A stretch of DNA of 31,357 nucleotides. It comes from an uncultured Clostridium sp. (GTDB lineage Bacteria > Bacillota > Clostridia > Clostridiales > Clostridiaceae). Within the stretch, counting starts at the first letter, position 1; each line of letters opens with the position of its first letter. Made by a program: the position numbers and the translations under genes. Under the pieces are notes generated by a model. The model was not told where the DNA came from. It ran no database searches and worked only from the letters and a program-made list of their open reading frames with translations. Location of the stretch: contig CAKVFO010000017.1 of the NCBI GenBank assembly GCA_934746785.1, positions 1 to 31,357 on the forward strand, written 5' to 3'. Positions 15,851 through 23,193 of this stretch are shown one piece after another.

Positions 15851-16990
15851 TCAACACCCACTAGAATACTCTTTAATAAAGTCATTAACATTTCTGTCTT
15901 TAAACATAACAAACCACTTAGCAGATTCTTTATATGAAACATAACCATTTACTATATAATCTATAATTGTCCAATCTACAAAACATTTACTTTGACAGTC
16001 TAAATCTAATAAATTGTATTCTGAATACTTGTTATCATGTTTTGGGAACTTGATATTTTCATCAAAATCCTTTAGAAAATTATCATCCTTTACTATATCA
16101 ACATATTTCTTTACAGAATTATCGTCATTAATATTAAATAAACCTAATTCCCCTACACCTCTCATTCCACATCTAAAACTTAAGAACTTACCATCAGAAA
16201 CAATCTCATTTTCTCTAAAATGCATGCATATATTCCATTCATTTATCTTGCAATGATGAATTTTTTTATTAGCTTCCATATATTTAGCTAATGATTGATA
16301 ATGACTCTTTATAGATGAGACAAGTGTATATTTATCTATATCATTCTTTATCCAGTTAATAAGATTATTTTTTTGCTCTAAACTTGGCATTCCATTTTCT
16401 TTACTATAATTTGTAACAAAATGGGCTGGCATAACTATCATCCCATTTTCTATTTCTTCTTTATAGTTCTTCTCTAAATACTCTACATAGTTAGTAAACT
16501 GGTCTATATTATGTTTATTGATTGTGCATAAAATCATTAAAGGTATTTTTTTTTCAATAACCTTTTTCATATTCTCAATGACTTGATTAAATATCTTTTC
16601 ATTATCTTGAAATCTAGAATAATTCGCATCTAAAGTATTACCATCTAAACTTATAGCAATAAACGCCTTCCCATGATTTTTAATCTTTTCTAAATGTTCA
16701 TCCTTCATTAATAAACCATTAGTAATTATTCTAATCCACTTTTGAGGAAACGTTTCTAAAATTTCTTCTACTATTTCCGGATACATAAATGGTTCACCAC
16801 CTGAATATTCCACCATTCTAATTTCAGGAAATTCCCTATCAACTACCTTTTTAATGTTTGAAATATTTCTTTTCATATTCCTCTTTTGTTCTTCGGATAA
16901 TTCAAAATACTTGTCCTTTTTCCAATCACAGTAATTACATCTTAAATTACACTGGCTTGTCATGCCTAGTATTTCTAGTAAAAATTTCAA
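15851..16990 (-). CDS. Radical SAM protein with Cys-rich C-terminal region (first operon gene)
   Basis: 379 residues. Cluster motif CNLRCNYC (Cys14, 18, 21), SGGEP for SAM, ITNG and AISLDG as in the SPASM/twitch-type radical SAM group. Further cysteines HHCKINEWNIC, FRCGMRG and DCQSKC in the last third could bind auxiliary Fe-S clusters. It ends with SSGC. The start is TTG at 16990, 10 nt after AGGAGGAG; the first strand LLEILGMTSQC is needed for the fold, so the internal ATG is too late. An out-of-frame ATG at 17000 overlaps the start. The gene follows the operon promoter. The substrate is unknown. Relatives modify peptides or sugars, but no precursor peptide gene is present. Confidence 0.82.
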   Translation of the reverse strand: MKFLLEILGMTSQCNLRCNYCDWKKDKYFELSEEQKRNMKRNISNIKKVVDREFPEIRMVEYSGGEPFMYPEIVEEILETFPQKWIRIITNGLLMKDEHLEKIKNHGKAFIAISLDGNTLDANYSRFQDNEKIFNQVIENMKKVIEKKIPLMILCTINKHNIDQFTNYVEYLEKNYKEEIENGMIVMPAHFVTNYSKENGMPSLEQKNNLINWIKNDIDKYTLVSSIKSHYQSLAKYMEANKKIHHCKINEWNICMHFRENEIVSDGKFLSFRCGMRGVGELGLFNINDDNSVKKYVDIVKDDNFLKDFDENIKFPKHDNKYSEYNLLDLDCQSKCFVDWTIIDYIVNGYVSYKESAKWFVMFKDRNVNDFIKEYSSGC

Positions 16991-17041
16991 GTTCCATCAT
17001 CTCCTCCTACTATCCTTTAAAATCAATTTTCTTTTTTTGAT

Positions 17042-17070
17042 ATTTTACCTCCATATCCTTTAAATGTCAA
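17042..17070 (-). promoter_or_regulatory. Consensus promoter of the biosynthetic operon
   Basis: -35 TTGACA (17070-17065), exactly 17 nt, -10 TAAAAT (17047-17042) on the minus strand. Predicted start near 17035, about 45 nt before the TTG start codon. The near-consensus sequence predicts strong expression unless repressed; no regulator gene is encoded beside it. Confidence 0.8.
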
Positions 17071-17082
17071 TTTTTTATATTT

Positions 17083-17115
17083 TTTTAGAGGTTGAAAAAC
17101 ATTCAACCTCTAAAA
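17083..17115. other. 14-bp inverted repeat between NERD gene and operon promoter
   Basis: TTTTAGAGGTTGAA (17083-17096) pairs with TTCAACCTCTAAAA (17102-17115), loop 5 nt. It lies just after the stop of the NERD gene and 12 nt before the -35 of the operon promoter. Neither strand has a U-tract directly after the stem, so it is either a poor terminator or an operator-like palindrome. Confidence 0.55.
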
Positions 17116-17119
17116 CAAT

Positions 17120-17914
17120 TCAAATATTCACCATTCTAATAATATACAATATGAAGAAAGCAGAAATGAAACTAAGCCTTCCTCTCATAACCCACTTATT
17201 ATCTATAAACTTATTATAGGTTTTTTCTTCCTCCATAAGATTATTAACCTTTATTATTTTCTTATAAATCCTGTCATACAAACTTTCCTTGTCCCATTGA
17301 ATTTCCCCTTCATAATTTAATATGAAGTTACTCAAATCACTATATCTCATAACAGGTACATCTGAGCTTTCTTCACCTTTAACAAAAACTCTATCCCTAA
17401 CCATTACAATAACATCAATAATCTGATCTTCATCAAAAATTTTAGAAAGATATATTCTATTTTTTCTAAGTTCTGTTATAGGTGATGGTATTTCACTTAA
17501 CTCCTTTGAATACTTTCTATACCATCTATTATCTTTGATAAGTATTCTTCCTGTATAATTGCACTTAACAATATTAAATACACCATTCTTTGTTATTATA
17601 AGGTTATCTATTTTCAATTCTTCCTCTTCATCTTTTAAAATTATTCCCTCAAGAATATCTGCTTCTTCACAAAAATCCCTAAGTTCATAAATAACTCTTT
17701 CATTTTCTTCTATATTGCTGTCTAGTACTTCTTTTTTTATTTTAAGATATCTTAATAAAGGAAGACATAAATACACTGATAGAATTATAAAGAAAAAATC
17801 TCTTGAAGCTCCATCAAGTCCTACTTTAAAGAGAAATATTGATATTACATATATAAGGTATACAAATATAAATGTTGTAATAACTGAGCATAGTCTTTTA
17901 ATAGCACCTTTCAT
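17120..17914 (-). CDS. Membrane-anchored NERD-domain protein
   Basis: 264 residues. Two hydrophobic segments near the N-terminus (about residues 7-33, then the DFFFIILSVYLCLPLLRYL stretch) and one near the C-terminus (FISAFFILYIIRMV). The middle (about 85-190) fits the NERD (nuclease-related) fold: a DNLIITKNGVFNIVKCNYTGRI strand region with the pattern D-x-(hydrophobic)-G-V-(F/W)-x-(I/V), followed by NRWYRKY. NERD is thought to be a nuclease-like domain; activity here is unproven. The start ATG at 17914 has GAGGTGAT 5 nt upstream; the longer frame from 17956 has poor spacing. Transcription is toward the operon promoter; it is probably not part of the pathway. Confidence 0.7.
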   Translation of the reverse strand: MKGAIKRLCSVITTFIFVYLIYVISIFLFKVGLDGASRDFFFIILSVYLCLPLLRYLKIKKEVLDSNIEENERVIYELRDFCEEADILEGIILKDEEEELKIDNLIITKNGVFNIVKCNYTGRILIKDNRWYRKYSKELSEIPSPITELRKNRIYLSKIFDEDQIIDVIVMVRDRVFVKGEESSDVPVMRYSDLSNFILNYEGEIQWDKESLYDRIYKKIIKVNNLMEEEKTYNKFIDNKWVMRGRLSFISAFFILYIIRMVNI

Positions 17915-18050
17915 TCCATCACCTCTTTTTAAGTTTATAAATATAATTTTATCCACTATAAAACTTTTTAAACCTCTTTACCAATATTGTTCTAAAATTT
18001 CCATAAACAAAATAAGTTATATGGTAACCTATTTGAATTGGAGGTTCATT

Positions 18051-18536
18051 ATGAAAAAATTGAAAATATTATTTACTCTTCTTATTATCTTTATGTTACA
18101 AGGATGCGGTTTAACAGCACCAAAATATCCTCACCTTGGCAGCAAAAAAGATCCTGCTTATTATTCAAAGGAAGTATATTCAAAAATATTAGATAATGAA
18201 GAATTCACAATGGTATTGTTCAATAATAATCTGTACAAAGATATTTCTATAGATAGCTCAGAGAACGATATTGTAAAAGAGTTTTTTAGCTCTATATCAG
18301 AAGCAAACTATGAAAACCAAGAGACTCCTAAAGAGACTGAACCATATGAAATAAGAATAGAGTTTTCAGATGGAGAAAAATATGTAATCAATGTATATAA
18401 TAATAATCTAGTAACATTATATCCTTGGGATGGAAACTATCCTGAAGATGTAATATCTATGGAAGGCGTACCTGTTCACTATAATCTATTTGACTTCTGC
18501 CTTCATATAGAAAATCAAAATAAATCTCTTAAATAG
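18051..18536 (+). CDS. Small lipoprotein, DUF4883-like
   Basis: 161 residues. Lipoprotein signal peptide: positive start MKKLK, hydrophobic core, lipobox LQGC with Cys19 as the lipidated residue. The mature part is acidic and soluble, with YEIRIEFSDGEKYVINVYNNN beta-rich repeats and VPVHYNLFDFCLHI near the end. It resembles clostridial DUF4883 lipoproteins (from memory). The ATG at 18051 lies 6 nt after GGAGG (18040-18044); the open frame upstream of it is not coding. Divergent from the NERD gene, convergent with the folate operon. Function unknown. Confidence 0.8.
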   Translation: MKKLKILFTLLIIFMLQGCGLTAPKYPHLGSKKDPAYYSKEVYSKILDNEEFTMVLFNNNLYKDISIDSSENDIVKEFFSSISEANYENQETPKETEPYEIRIEFSDGEKYVINVYNNNLVTLYPWDGNYPEDVISMEGVPVHYNLFDFCLHIENQNKSLK

Positions 18537-18607
18537 TATTTCACTCCATAAAATACTATTGGGAGTAAAAGAGTAAATACTCTCGAGAGTAAGAGAATAT
18601 TTACTCT
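18532..18607. repeat. Tandem palindromes between convergent genes
   Basis: First, AATAGTATTT (18532-18541) pairs with AAATACTATT (18551-18560) across the lipoprotein stop codon. Second, AGAGTAAATA (18570-18579) pairs with TATTTACTCT (18598-18607) and encloses the perfect 12-bp palindrome ACTCTCGAGAGT (18579-18590). GAGTAA/TTACTC motifs recur. None has a U-tract. Confidence 0.7.
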
Positions 18608-18633
18608 GGAAATTTAATTTCCTATATATTAAG

Positions 18634-18669
18634 AAAAAGCTGTCACACAAACTGTGTAACAGCCTTTTT
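18634..18669. terminator. Bidirectional terminator (lipoprotein / folate operon)
   Basis: GCTGT (639-643) pairs with ACAGC (659-663) and ACACA (645-649) with TGTGT (653-657) within 18634-18669, with an A-run on the left and T5 on the right. It ends the plus-strand lipoprotein transcript and the minus-strand folate operon. Confidence 0.85.
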
Positions 18670-18715
18670 ATAAGCTTCTAAATCACTATGTGCATTAATT
18701 ATTTTGTTAGAAGCG

Positions 18716-19528
18716 TTATTTTAGTTCTTCTAATAATCTAAACATTCTCTTTTTAAGAAGAGGATGAGTTTTGTTAGGAGCAATTTCACAAAGAGGTTCA
18801 AGTACAAACTTTCTTTCTTCCATTCTTGGATGAGGAATTGTAACAAAGTCATCATCGCTAACCAAATCATCATATAAAATAATGTCAAGATCAATTATTC
18901 TTGGTCCCCACTTCTCAATTCTTACTCTATGCATCTTTTGCTCTATATCTAAAAGAATTTTTAAAAGTTCTCTTGGTGATAATATTGTCTTCACTTTTAA
19001 CGCTCCATTAACAAAAACATCTTGGTTCACATTCCCCCAAGGTTCTGTTTCTATAAAGGTTGAAACTTTATCTACTACAATATCTTCATTTTCTTTTAAA
19101 TATTCAATAGCCTTATTTAAATTTTCTGCCTTTTCACCTATGTTACTTCCTATAGAAAGATAAGCTTCATGCCATCCTCTTTCAACTTCAACAGCAGCAT
19201 AATCTAAATGTCTTCCTATTGGCGCCCATGGCTTTTTAACCTTTATCTTTATGCTTTCTATTAAATCATATTTCTTTAAAATAGCATCAGCTGTAACTTC
19301 TGCTGCTGTTTCTATAAGGTCATAACTCTTGGCTGTAAAAACTTCTTCTGCATAGTGAGCAAGTTCTCCATAATGAACTGACTTAGTTAAATCACCTGTT
19401 CTCCCTGCCTCTTCTAAACTTAAAGAAGCTTCAATATCTAAAATGAACTTTTGTCCTAAAGTCTTCTCTTCTTGAAAAACTCCATGACTCGCAAAAATCT
19501 CAAAGTTCTTTATATATATCTTATCCAT
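18716..19528 (-). CDS. folBK: Dihydroneopterin aldolase / HPPK bifunctional protein
   Basis: 270 residues, a fusion. Residues 1-118 are dihydroneopterin aldolase (FolB): IFASHGVFQEEKTLGQKF, the VHYGELA segment and KPWAPI with the conserved lysine. Residues ~120-270 are hydroxymethyl-dihydropterin pyrophosphokinase (FolK): LSIGSNIGEK, ETEPWG, FVNGALKV, WGPRIIDLDIILYDD (metal-binding Asp pair) and IPHPRMEERKFVLEPL. It makes 6-hydroxymethyl-7,8-dihydropterin and then its diphosphate, the substrate of FolP. It starts directly after the folP stop with no gap, so it is probably translationally coupled. Last gene of the folate operon. Confidence 0.96.
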   Translation of the reverse strand: MDKIYIKNFEIFASHGVFQEEKTLGQKFILDIEASLSLEEAGRTGDLTKSVHYGELAHYAEEVFTAKSYDLIETAAEVTADAILKKYDLIESIKIKVKKPWAPIGRHLDYAAVEVERGWHEAYLSIGSNIGEKAENLNKAIEYLKENEDIVVDKVSTFIETEPWGNVNQDVFVNGALKVKTILSPRELLKILLDIEQKMHRVRIEKWGPRIIDLDIILYDDLVSDDDFVTIPHPRMEERKFVLEPLCEIAPNKTHPLLKKRMFRLLEELK

Positions 19529-20341
19529 CTACTTACCTGCTCCTAATATTTTATCTGTCATAACTGCTGCTCTCTTATTTTCTAAGACATCATGAACTCT
19601 TATAAATTCACAGCCTTTCATAATTCCCATAACAGTAGTAGCTACAGTCCCTTCCACTCTTTGGTCTACAGGAAGGTCTAAAGCTAAACCTATCATTGAC
19701 TTTCTAGAAGTTCCAAGAAGTACTGGAAATCCTAAGTTCTTAATAACTTCAAGATTATTCATAACAAATAGGTTTTCTTCAAAAGTCTTTGCAAATCCTA
19801 TACCTGGATCTAAAATTATATTTTCTCTCTTAACTCCTGCATCTAAAGCTAAGTTAATGCTGTCAGCTAAGTCTTTAATAACATCCCTCATTAAATCTTC
19901 ATAAGGTATATCTTCTCTATTATGCATAAGAATACATGGTATATCATACTTAGCAGCAACCTTCGCCATATCCTTATCTCTCTTAAAGCCCCAGACATCA
20001 TTAATAATATCTGCACCTGCCTTAATTGCTGCTTCTGCTGTTGCTGCCTTATATGTATCTATTGAAACTGGTATATCATAATGTTCTTTAATAGCTTTTA
20101 TTACAGGAACAACTCTTGCAATTTCATCTTCTGCATCAACTACTTTAAATCCAGGTCTTGTAGATTCTCCTCCAACATCTATAATATCTGCACCATCTTC
20201 TATAAGTTCCTGAACTCTTTTGACAGCAGCTTCTACTTCATTAAACTTTCCTCCATCAGAAAATGAATCAGGAGTAACATTTAATATCCCCATAATATAA
20301 GTTCTTTCACCAAGATTAAATTCCTTATTTCCTATTTTCAT
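19529..20341 (-). CDS. folP: Dihydropteroate synthase
   Basis: 270 residues, complete. ILNVTPDSFSDGGKF (DHPS signature 1), DVGGESTRPG (signature 2), IINDVWG, and the C-terminal LLGTSRKSMIG and RVHDV motifs are all present. It condenses hydroxymethyl-dihydropterin diphosphate with p-aminobenzoate and is the sulfonamide target. The Thr-Arg-Pro and Ser-Arg-Lys loops look ordinary, with no sulfonamide-resistance insertion visible. It lies 15 nt after the HD gene; good SD TGGAGATGGG. Confidence 0.97.
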   Translation of the reverse strand: MKIGNKEFNLGERTYIMGILNVTPDSFSDGGKFNEVEAAVKRVQELIEDGADIIDVGGESTRPGFKVVDAEDEIARVVPVIKAIKEHYDIPVSIDTYKAATAEAAIKAGADIINDVWGFKRDKDMAKVAAKYDIPCILMHNREDIPYEDLMRDVIKDLADSINLALDAGVKRENIILDPGIGFAKTFEENLFVMNNLEVIKNLGFPVLLGTSRKSMIGLALDLPVDQRVEGTVATTVMGIMKGCEFIRVHDVLENKRAAVMTDKILGAGK

Positions 20342-20356
20342 TTAAACCCATCTCCA

Positions 20357-20836
20357 TTAATACTTAATCTTTAAATTCTTCTTTTTCTTTGGCCAATAAC
20401 ACTTATCTTCTACCTCACAGCCAAAGCAGTTTCTTGATAATTTATCACTTTTATAAATAAGCTTTGAAAGCTCATCTTCACTTTCTTGTCTATGTTCATC
20501 AATTGCTTTTAAAATACAGTTTCTTTCATCTAACGTAAAAGATGTTTCATCTAATATTATCTTAGCTAAAATAACACTTCCTTCATGATGCTGAATTCCT
20601 TTTTCATACTCAAGTACACGTCCAATATCATGTAAAAGACCTATTGCATATATAATATCCTTAGAAAATCCCAATTCTTCTTCTAAATTTATAATATAAG
20701 CAATTCTCGCTACATCAAGAAAATGTTCTATATTATGTCTGCAAAACTCTCTTGTACTTTCTAACTCTTCTAATCTTTTAAGGTATTCCTTATATTTTTT
20801 ATTATTTAGTATCTCGTTAACTTTCTTTAAAGCCAT
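20357..20836 (-). CDS. HD-domain phosphohydrolase in the folate operon
   Basis: 159 residues. HD-superfamily metal ligands are readable: His38 (IEHFLDVAR), His69-Asp70 (LLHDIG) and Asp131 (KSDKLSR). A C-terminal Cys set, Cys137, Cys140 and Cys146, may bind zinc. HD proteins of this class hydrolyse nucleotide-like phosphates. It lies between folE (14 nt) and folP (20 nt), exactly where a dihydroneopterin triphosphate-dephosphorylating step is needed and no Nudix FolQ is present, so that activity is a reasonable hypothesis. The start ATG at 20836 follows AGGGTGG by 5 nt; GTG 20845 overlaps the SD. Confidence 0.85.
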   Translation of the reverse strand: MALKKVNEILNNKKYKEYLKRLEELESTREFCRHNIEHFLDVARIAYIINLEEELGFSKDIIYAIGLLHDIGRVLEYEKGIQHHEGSVILAKIILDETSFTLDERNCILKAIDEHRQESEDELSKLIYKSDKLSRNCFGCEVEDKCYWPKKKKNLKIKY

Positions 20837-20850
20837 ATAATCCACCCTAA

Positions 20851-21405
20851 CTATTTAATTAGTGCAAGAACCTCATGTCTAAGTTCACTATTTTCCTTAA
20901 AAACTCCTCTTGATGTTGTTGTTACCGTCCTTGTGCCTGGCTTTCTTATTCCTCTCATAGTCATGCACATATGCTCTGCCTCTATGTAAACAAAAACTCC
21001 TTGTGGTTCTAAATACTTCATAATTGCATCTGCAATATCAGAAGTTAATCTTTCTTGTAATTGTGGTCTTTTTGAATAAACTTCTACTGTTCTTGCAAGC
21101 TTAGAAAGACCTGTCACCTTACCATTTGGAATATAAGCTATATGCGCTTTTCCATAAAAAGGTATTAGGTGATGTTCACAAGTTGAATAAAATGTAATAT
21201 CCTTTTCTATAACTAAGTCATTACTCTCTACTGTAAATGTCTTAGAAAGATGTTCTTCAGCAGTTGTACCAATTCCACTGTAGATTTCTTCATACATCCT
21301 TGCTATTCTATCAGGAGTTTCTAGAAGCCCTTCTCTCTCTGGATCTTCTCCTATTGCCTCTAGTATAAGTCTGACTCCTTGTCTTGCCTTTTCTTTATCT
21401 ATCAT
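20851..21405 (-). CDS. folE: GTP cyclohydrolase I
   Basis: 184 residues, complete type IA enzyme. Zinc ligands Cys76 and His79 (STCEHHLIPF) and Cys147 (EHMCMTMRG) match E. coli Cys110/His113/Cys181. VTGLSKLARTVEVYSKRPQLQERLT is the catalytic core. It converts GTP to dihydroneopterin triphosphate, the first step of the pterin branch. The Shine-Dalgarno is weak (ACGGAT). It is the first gene of the fol half, with a promoter candidate at 21436-21464. Confidence 0.97.
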   Translation of the reverse strand: MIDKEKARQGVRLILEAIGEDPEREGLLETPDRIARMYEEIYSGIGTTAEEHLSKTFTVESNDLVIEKDITFYSTCEHHLIPFYGKAHIAYIPNGKVTGLSKLARTVEVYSKRPQLQERLTSDIADAIMKYLEPQGVFVYIEAEHMCMTMRGIRKPGTRTVTTTSRGVFKENSELRHEVLALIK

Positions 21406-21435
21406 GTTAATCCGTTGCCAAAACCTTATAAAACT

Positions 21436-21464
21436 TTATAAAGCTTGTTTAATTCCTTATTCAA
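21436..21464 (-). promoter_or_regulatory. Promoter candidate for folE operon
   Basis: -35 TTGAAT (21464-21459), 17-nt spacer, -10 TTATAA (21441-21436) on the minus strand, about 30 nt before folE. It lies just outside the decayed IS element. I see no tetrahydrofolate riboswitch in this leader. Confidence 0.45.
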
Positions 21465-21503
21465 CCTGTCTGATTTTGTAATGAATAAATTCATATACTA
21501 CTT

Positions 21504-22191
21504 TCATTTGATATGAGAGTCCAAAGGCGTAAATTCGGATACAACGCATCCTACATATTAGCAATACCTTTTATGTGATTAAATTACTAATTCGTATCTA
21601 CTAAGGTTTATTTTTCATCATACCTTTAATATTTAAATCTTCCATAACTACCCTTGATGGTTTGGTTTTCACTATCTTTGTAGTTACTTGATGAATATAA
21701 TTTAATCTTATATTAGATAATCTACGATGAATAAGTTTAATTTTCTTTTCAAGTTTTGCAATGTTCTTGGTTTTGACATACTCCTTTCCATTTTTATTTT
21801 GCTCATATTTGCGTGAACATTGTCTTTGTTTTCTTTTTAAAGATTTCTTTAACCTTCTAACTTCTTTAGATTTATTAATATTTTTAAAAGTCATTCCGTT
21901 AGAACAAACTGCCAATTTATTTTTAACTTTCAATTTAGAAGTATCATTATAAAAAGATTGTTTTGCTACATTATTAGACACCTCATTGAGCCAAGATAAT
22001 TCATCTTTTTTAAGCTGAGTTATTTCTTTTCTTAAATCATTATCTTTAATAAACTTTCCACCATTTTTATAATTTTCTTCTTGCTTATTTAAAGTCCAGT
22101 TATAGATAAATCGTGCAGTACCAACTGATTTCCATAACTTATATTCTTGCTCCTCTGTAGGATACAATCTAATTTTCTTTGCAAGTATCAT
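21504..22191 (-). pseudogene. tnpB remnant (RNA-guided nuclease-like TnpB, doubly deleted)
   Basis: An open frame of 196 codons (22191-21601) starts like TnpB (KKIRLYPTEEQ, FIYNWTLNKQEENY) and later has LAVCSNGMTF, LKRKQRQCSRKY, LSNIRLNYIHQVTTKIV and VMEDLNIKGMMKN (the RuvC-II Glu region). The stretch that should carry the RuvC-I Asp (GID-type motif) before LAVCSNG is deleted, and the frame stops right after GMMKN, so the zinc finger and RuvC-III are missing. A detached tail, VGCVVSEFTPLDSHIK (ending at 21504), is the usual TnpB C-terminus. Intact TnpB has about 370-400 residues. Nuclease activity is not expected. It overlaps the tnpA remnant by 23 nt. Confidence 0.82.
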
Positions 22192-22406
22192 TTTCTAATA
22201 ACTCCTTAATAATTTTCTTAGTCTTCTTTGCTATTTTCCCCTGGAGTCTAAAATTGAATACTATAGCTATCTGATCTACTTTTAGATTCCATATTTTTAA
22301 GACATAAAAAATGATTAAGCTATTCTTGAGAACAATACTTATATCCAATATCTTCAACTCTAGCGGGTTTCAACCTTTCACCTTTATCCCAATGCCTTAG
22401 AGTTTT
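22169..22406 (-). pseudogene. tnpA remnant (IS607-type serine recombinase)
   Basis: On the minus strand from 22406 the frame reads KTLRHWDKGERLKPARVE, then IGYKYCSQE, a TAG stop (22322-22320) and LNHF. This is the MerR-like DNA-binding N-terminus of IS607 TnpA. The catalytic serine domain is gone. A C-terminal piece ending at 22169 reads DQIAIVFNFRLQGK and then KTKKIIKELLENDTCKEN, the typical recombinase end preceding and overlapping tnpB. Confidence 0.75.
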
Positions 22407-22449
22407 TATAACTTTCCAATGTTTTGTTAACTGTACTTATACCCCCAAT

Positions 22450-23190
22450 CTAATGTATAGCATCTTTATATTTATCTATTATATTATCTAAGACACTACT
22501 TCCTCTATAAGTAATATCTTCTATTTTATTCACTCTCATAATTCCCATAAGACTATTAGTTACAAATATTTCATCTGCATCCTTAAGGTCTTCATACAAA
22601 ATTTCTCCCTCTTCTACAGAAAAATTATTTATAACCCATGTTCTTATTATACCACGTAATAAACCATTCTCAATTTTTGGTGTTAAAATTCTATTATTTT
22701 TTACCAAAAATATATTTGCACAGCTTGTCTCTGATAAATATCCCTTTTCATTAAAAAATAGAACATCATCAAAGCCTTCAGATACTGCCTTTCTTTTTTC
22801 AATTATATTCTCAATATAACAAGATGATTTAATATAACTTAAAATAGATGTGCTATTTCTTAGGACTTTTGATATCTTAAGGTTTCTTCCCATCTTATAA
22901 TCTTCTTTTTTATAGGGAACTTCACTAACTCTTATAACTATATTTAATGGAGTAACCATTATTTTAAAAGCTTTATGCTTAATTTCAAGGTTATCTATAA
23001 ATTTAAGTAATTCATCCTCTTCTTCAAATGGAGCCAATCCTATTTTCTCCATACCTTCTTTTAGTCTTTCAATATGTTCCTTTAAAAATATAGGTCTATC
23101 AAGCCATAAAATAGTTTCAAAAACTCCCTGTCCAAAGTAACTTCCATTATCTAATTTCAACTCTTCTTTTTCATATATTATCTTTCTCAT
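22450..23190 (-). CDS. pabC: 4-amino-4-deoxychorismate lyase
   Basis: 246 residues, fold type IV PLP enzyme. IKSSCYIENIIEKRKAVSEGFDDVLFFN carries the PLP lysine region, followed by LSETSCANIFLVK and LLRGIIRTWVI, standard for PabC/branched-chain aminotransferase relatives. It releases pyruvate from aminodeoxychorismate to give p-aminobenzoate. Placement directly after pabA-pabB (3 nt gap) supports the lyase over a D-amino-acid aminotransferase. GAAGGTG is the ribosome site, inside the end of pabB. Confidence 0.92.
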   Translation of the reverse strand: MRKIIYEKEELKLDNGSYFGQGVFETILWLDRPIFLKEHIERLKEGMEKIGLAPFEEEDELLKFIDNLEIKHKAFKIMVTPLNIVIRVSEVPYKKEDYKMGRNLKISKVLRNSTSILSYIKSSCYIENIIEKRKAVSEGFDDVLFFNEKGYLSETSCANIFLVKNNRILTPKIENGLLRGIIRTWVINNFSVEEGEILYEDLKDADEIFVTNSLMGIMRVNKIEDITYRGSSVLDNIIDKYKDAIH

Positions 23191-23193
23191 AAC

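Larger units (their letters stand above)
21504..22406 (-). mobile_element. Decayed IS607-family element between pabC and folE
   Basis: Recognised by the order serine-recombinase-type tnpA remnant, then overlapping tnpB remnant, as in IS607. Both genes carry deletions and stops, so the element cannot move by itself. The true ends were not identified; the remnants extend roughly to 21500 and 22440. It splits the pab and fol halves of the folate region. Confidence 0.75.

Noticed and set aside
16947..17000. Short frame MMELEIFTRNTRHDKPV overlapping the start of the first radical SAM gene, as a precursor peptide
   Set aside because: 17 codons, only 2 nt from the Shine-Dalgarno, and it overlaps the TTG start of the radical SAM gene in another frame. 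No core-peptide features. The operon looks carrier-protein based.
17083..17115. Canonical intrinsic terminator for the NERD gene
   Set aside because: The stem is strong but has A-rich rather than U-rich sequence after it on the minus strand, so it was kept only as an inverted repeat.
1290..17120. Integrative island with attachment sites at tRNA-Leu
   Set aside because: No integrase, no duplicate of the tRNA 3' end near 17 kb, and no mobility genes inside the operon.
21406..21600. Tetrahydrofolate riboswitch upstream of folE
   Set aside because: I looked for the conserved pseudoknot/multi-junction motif and did not see it; the region is a promoter plus the decayed tnpB tail.
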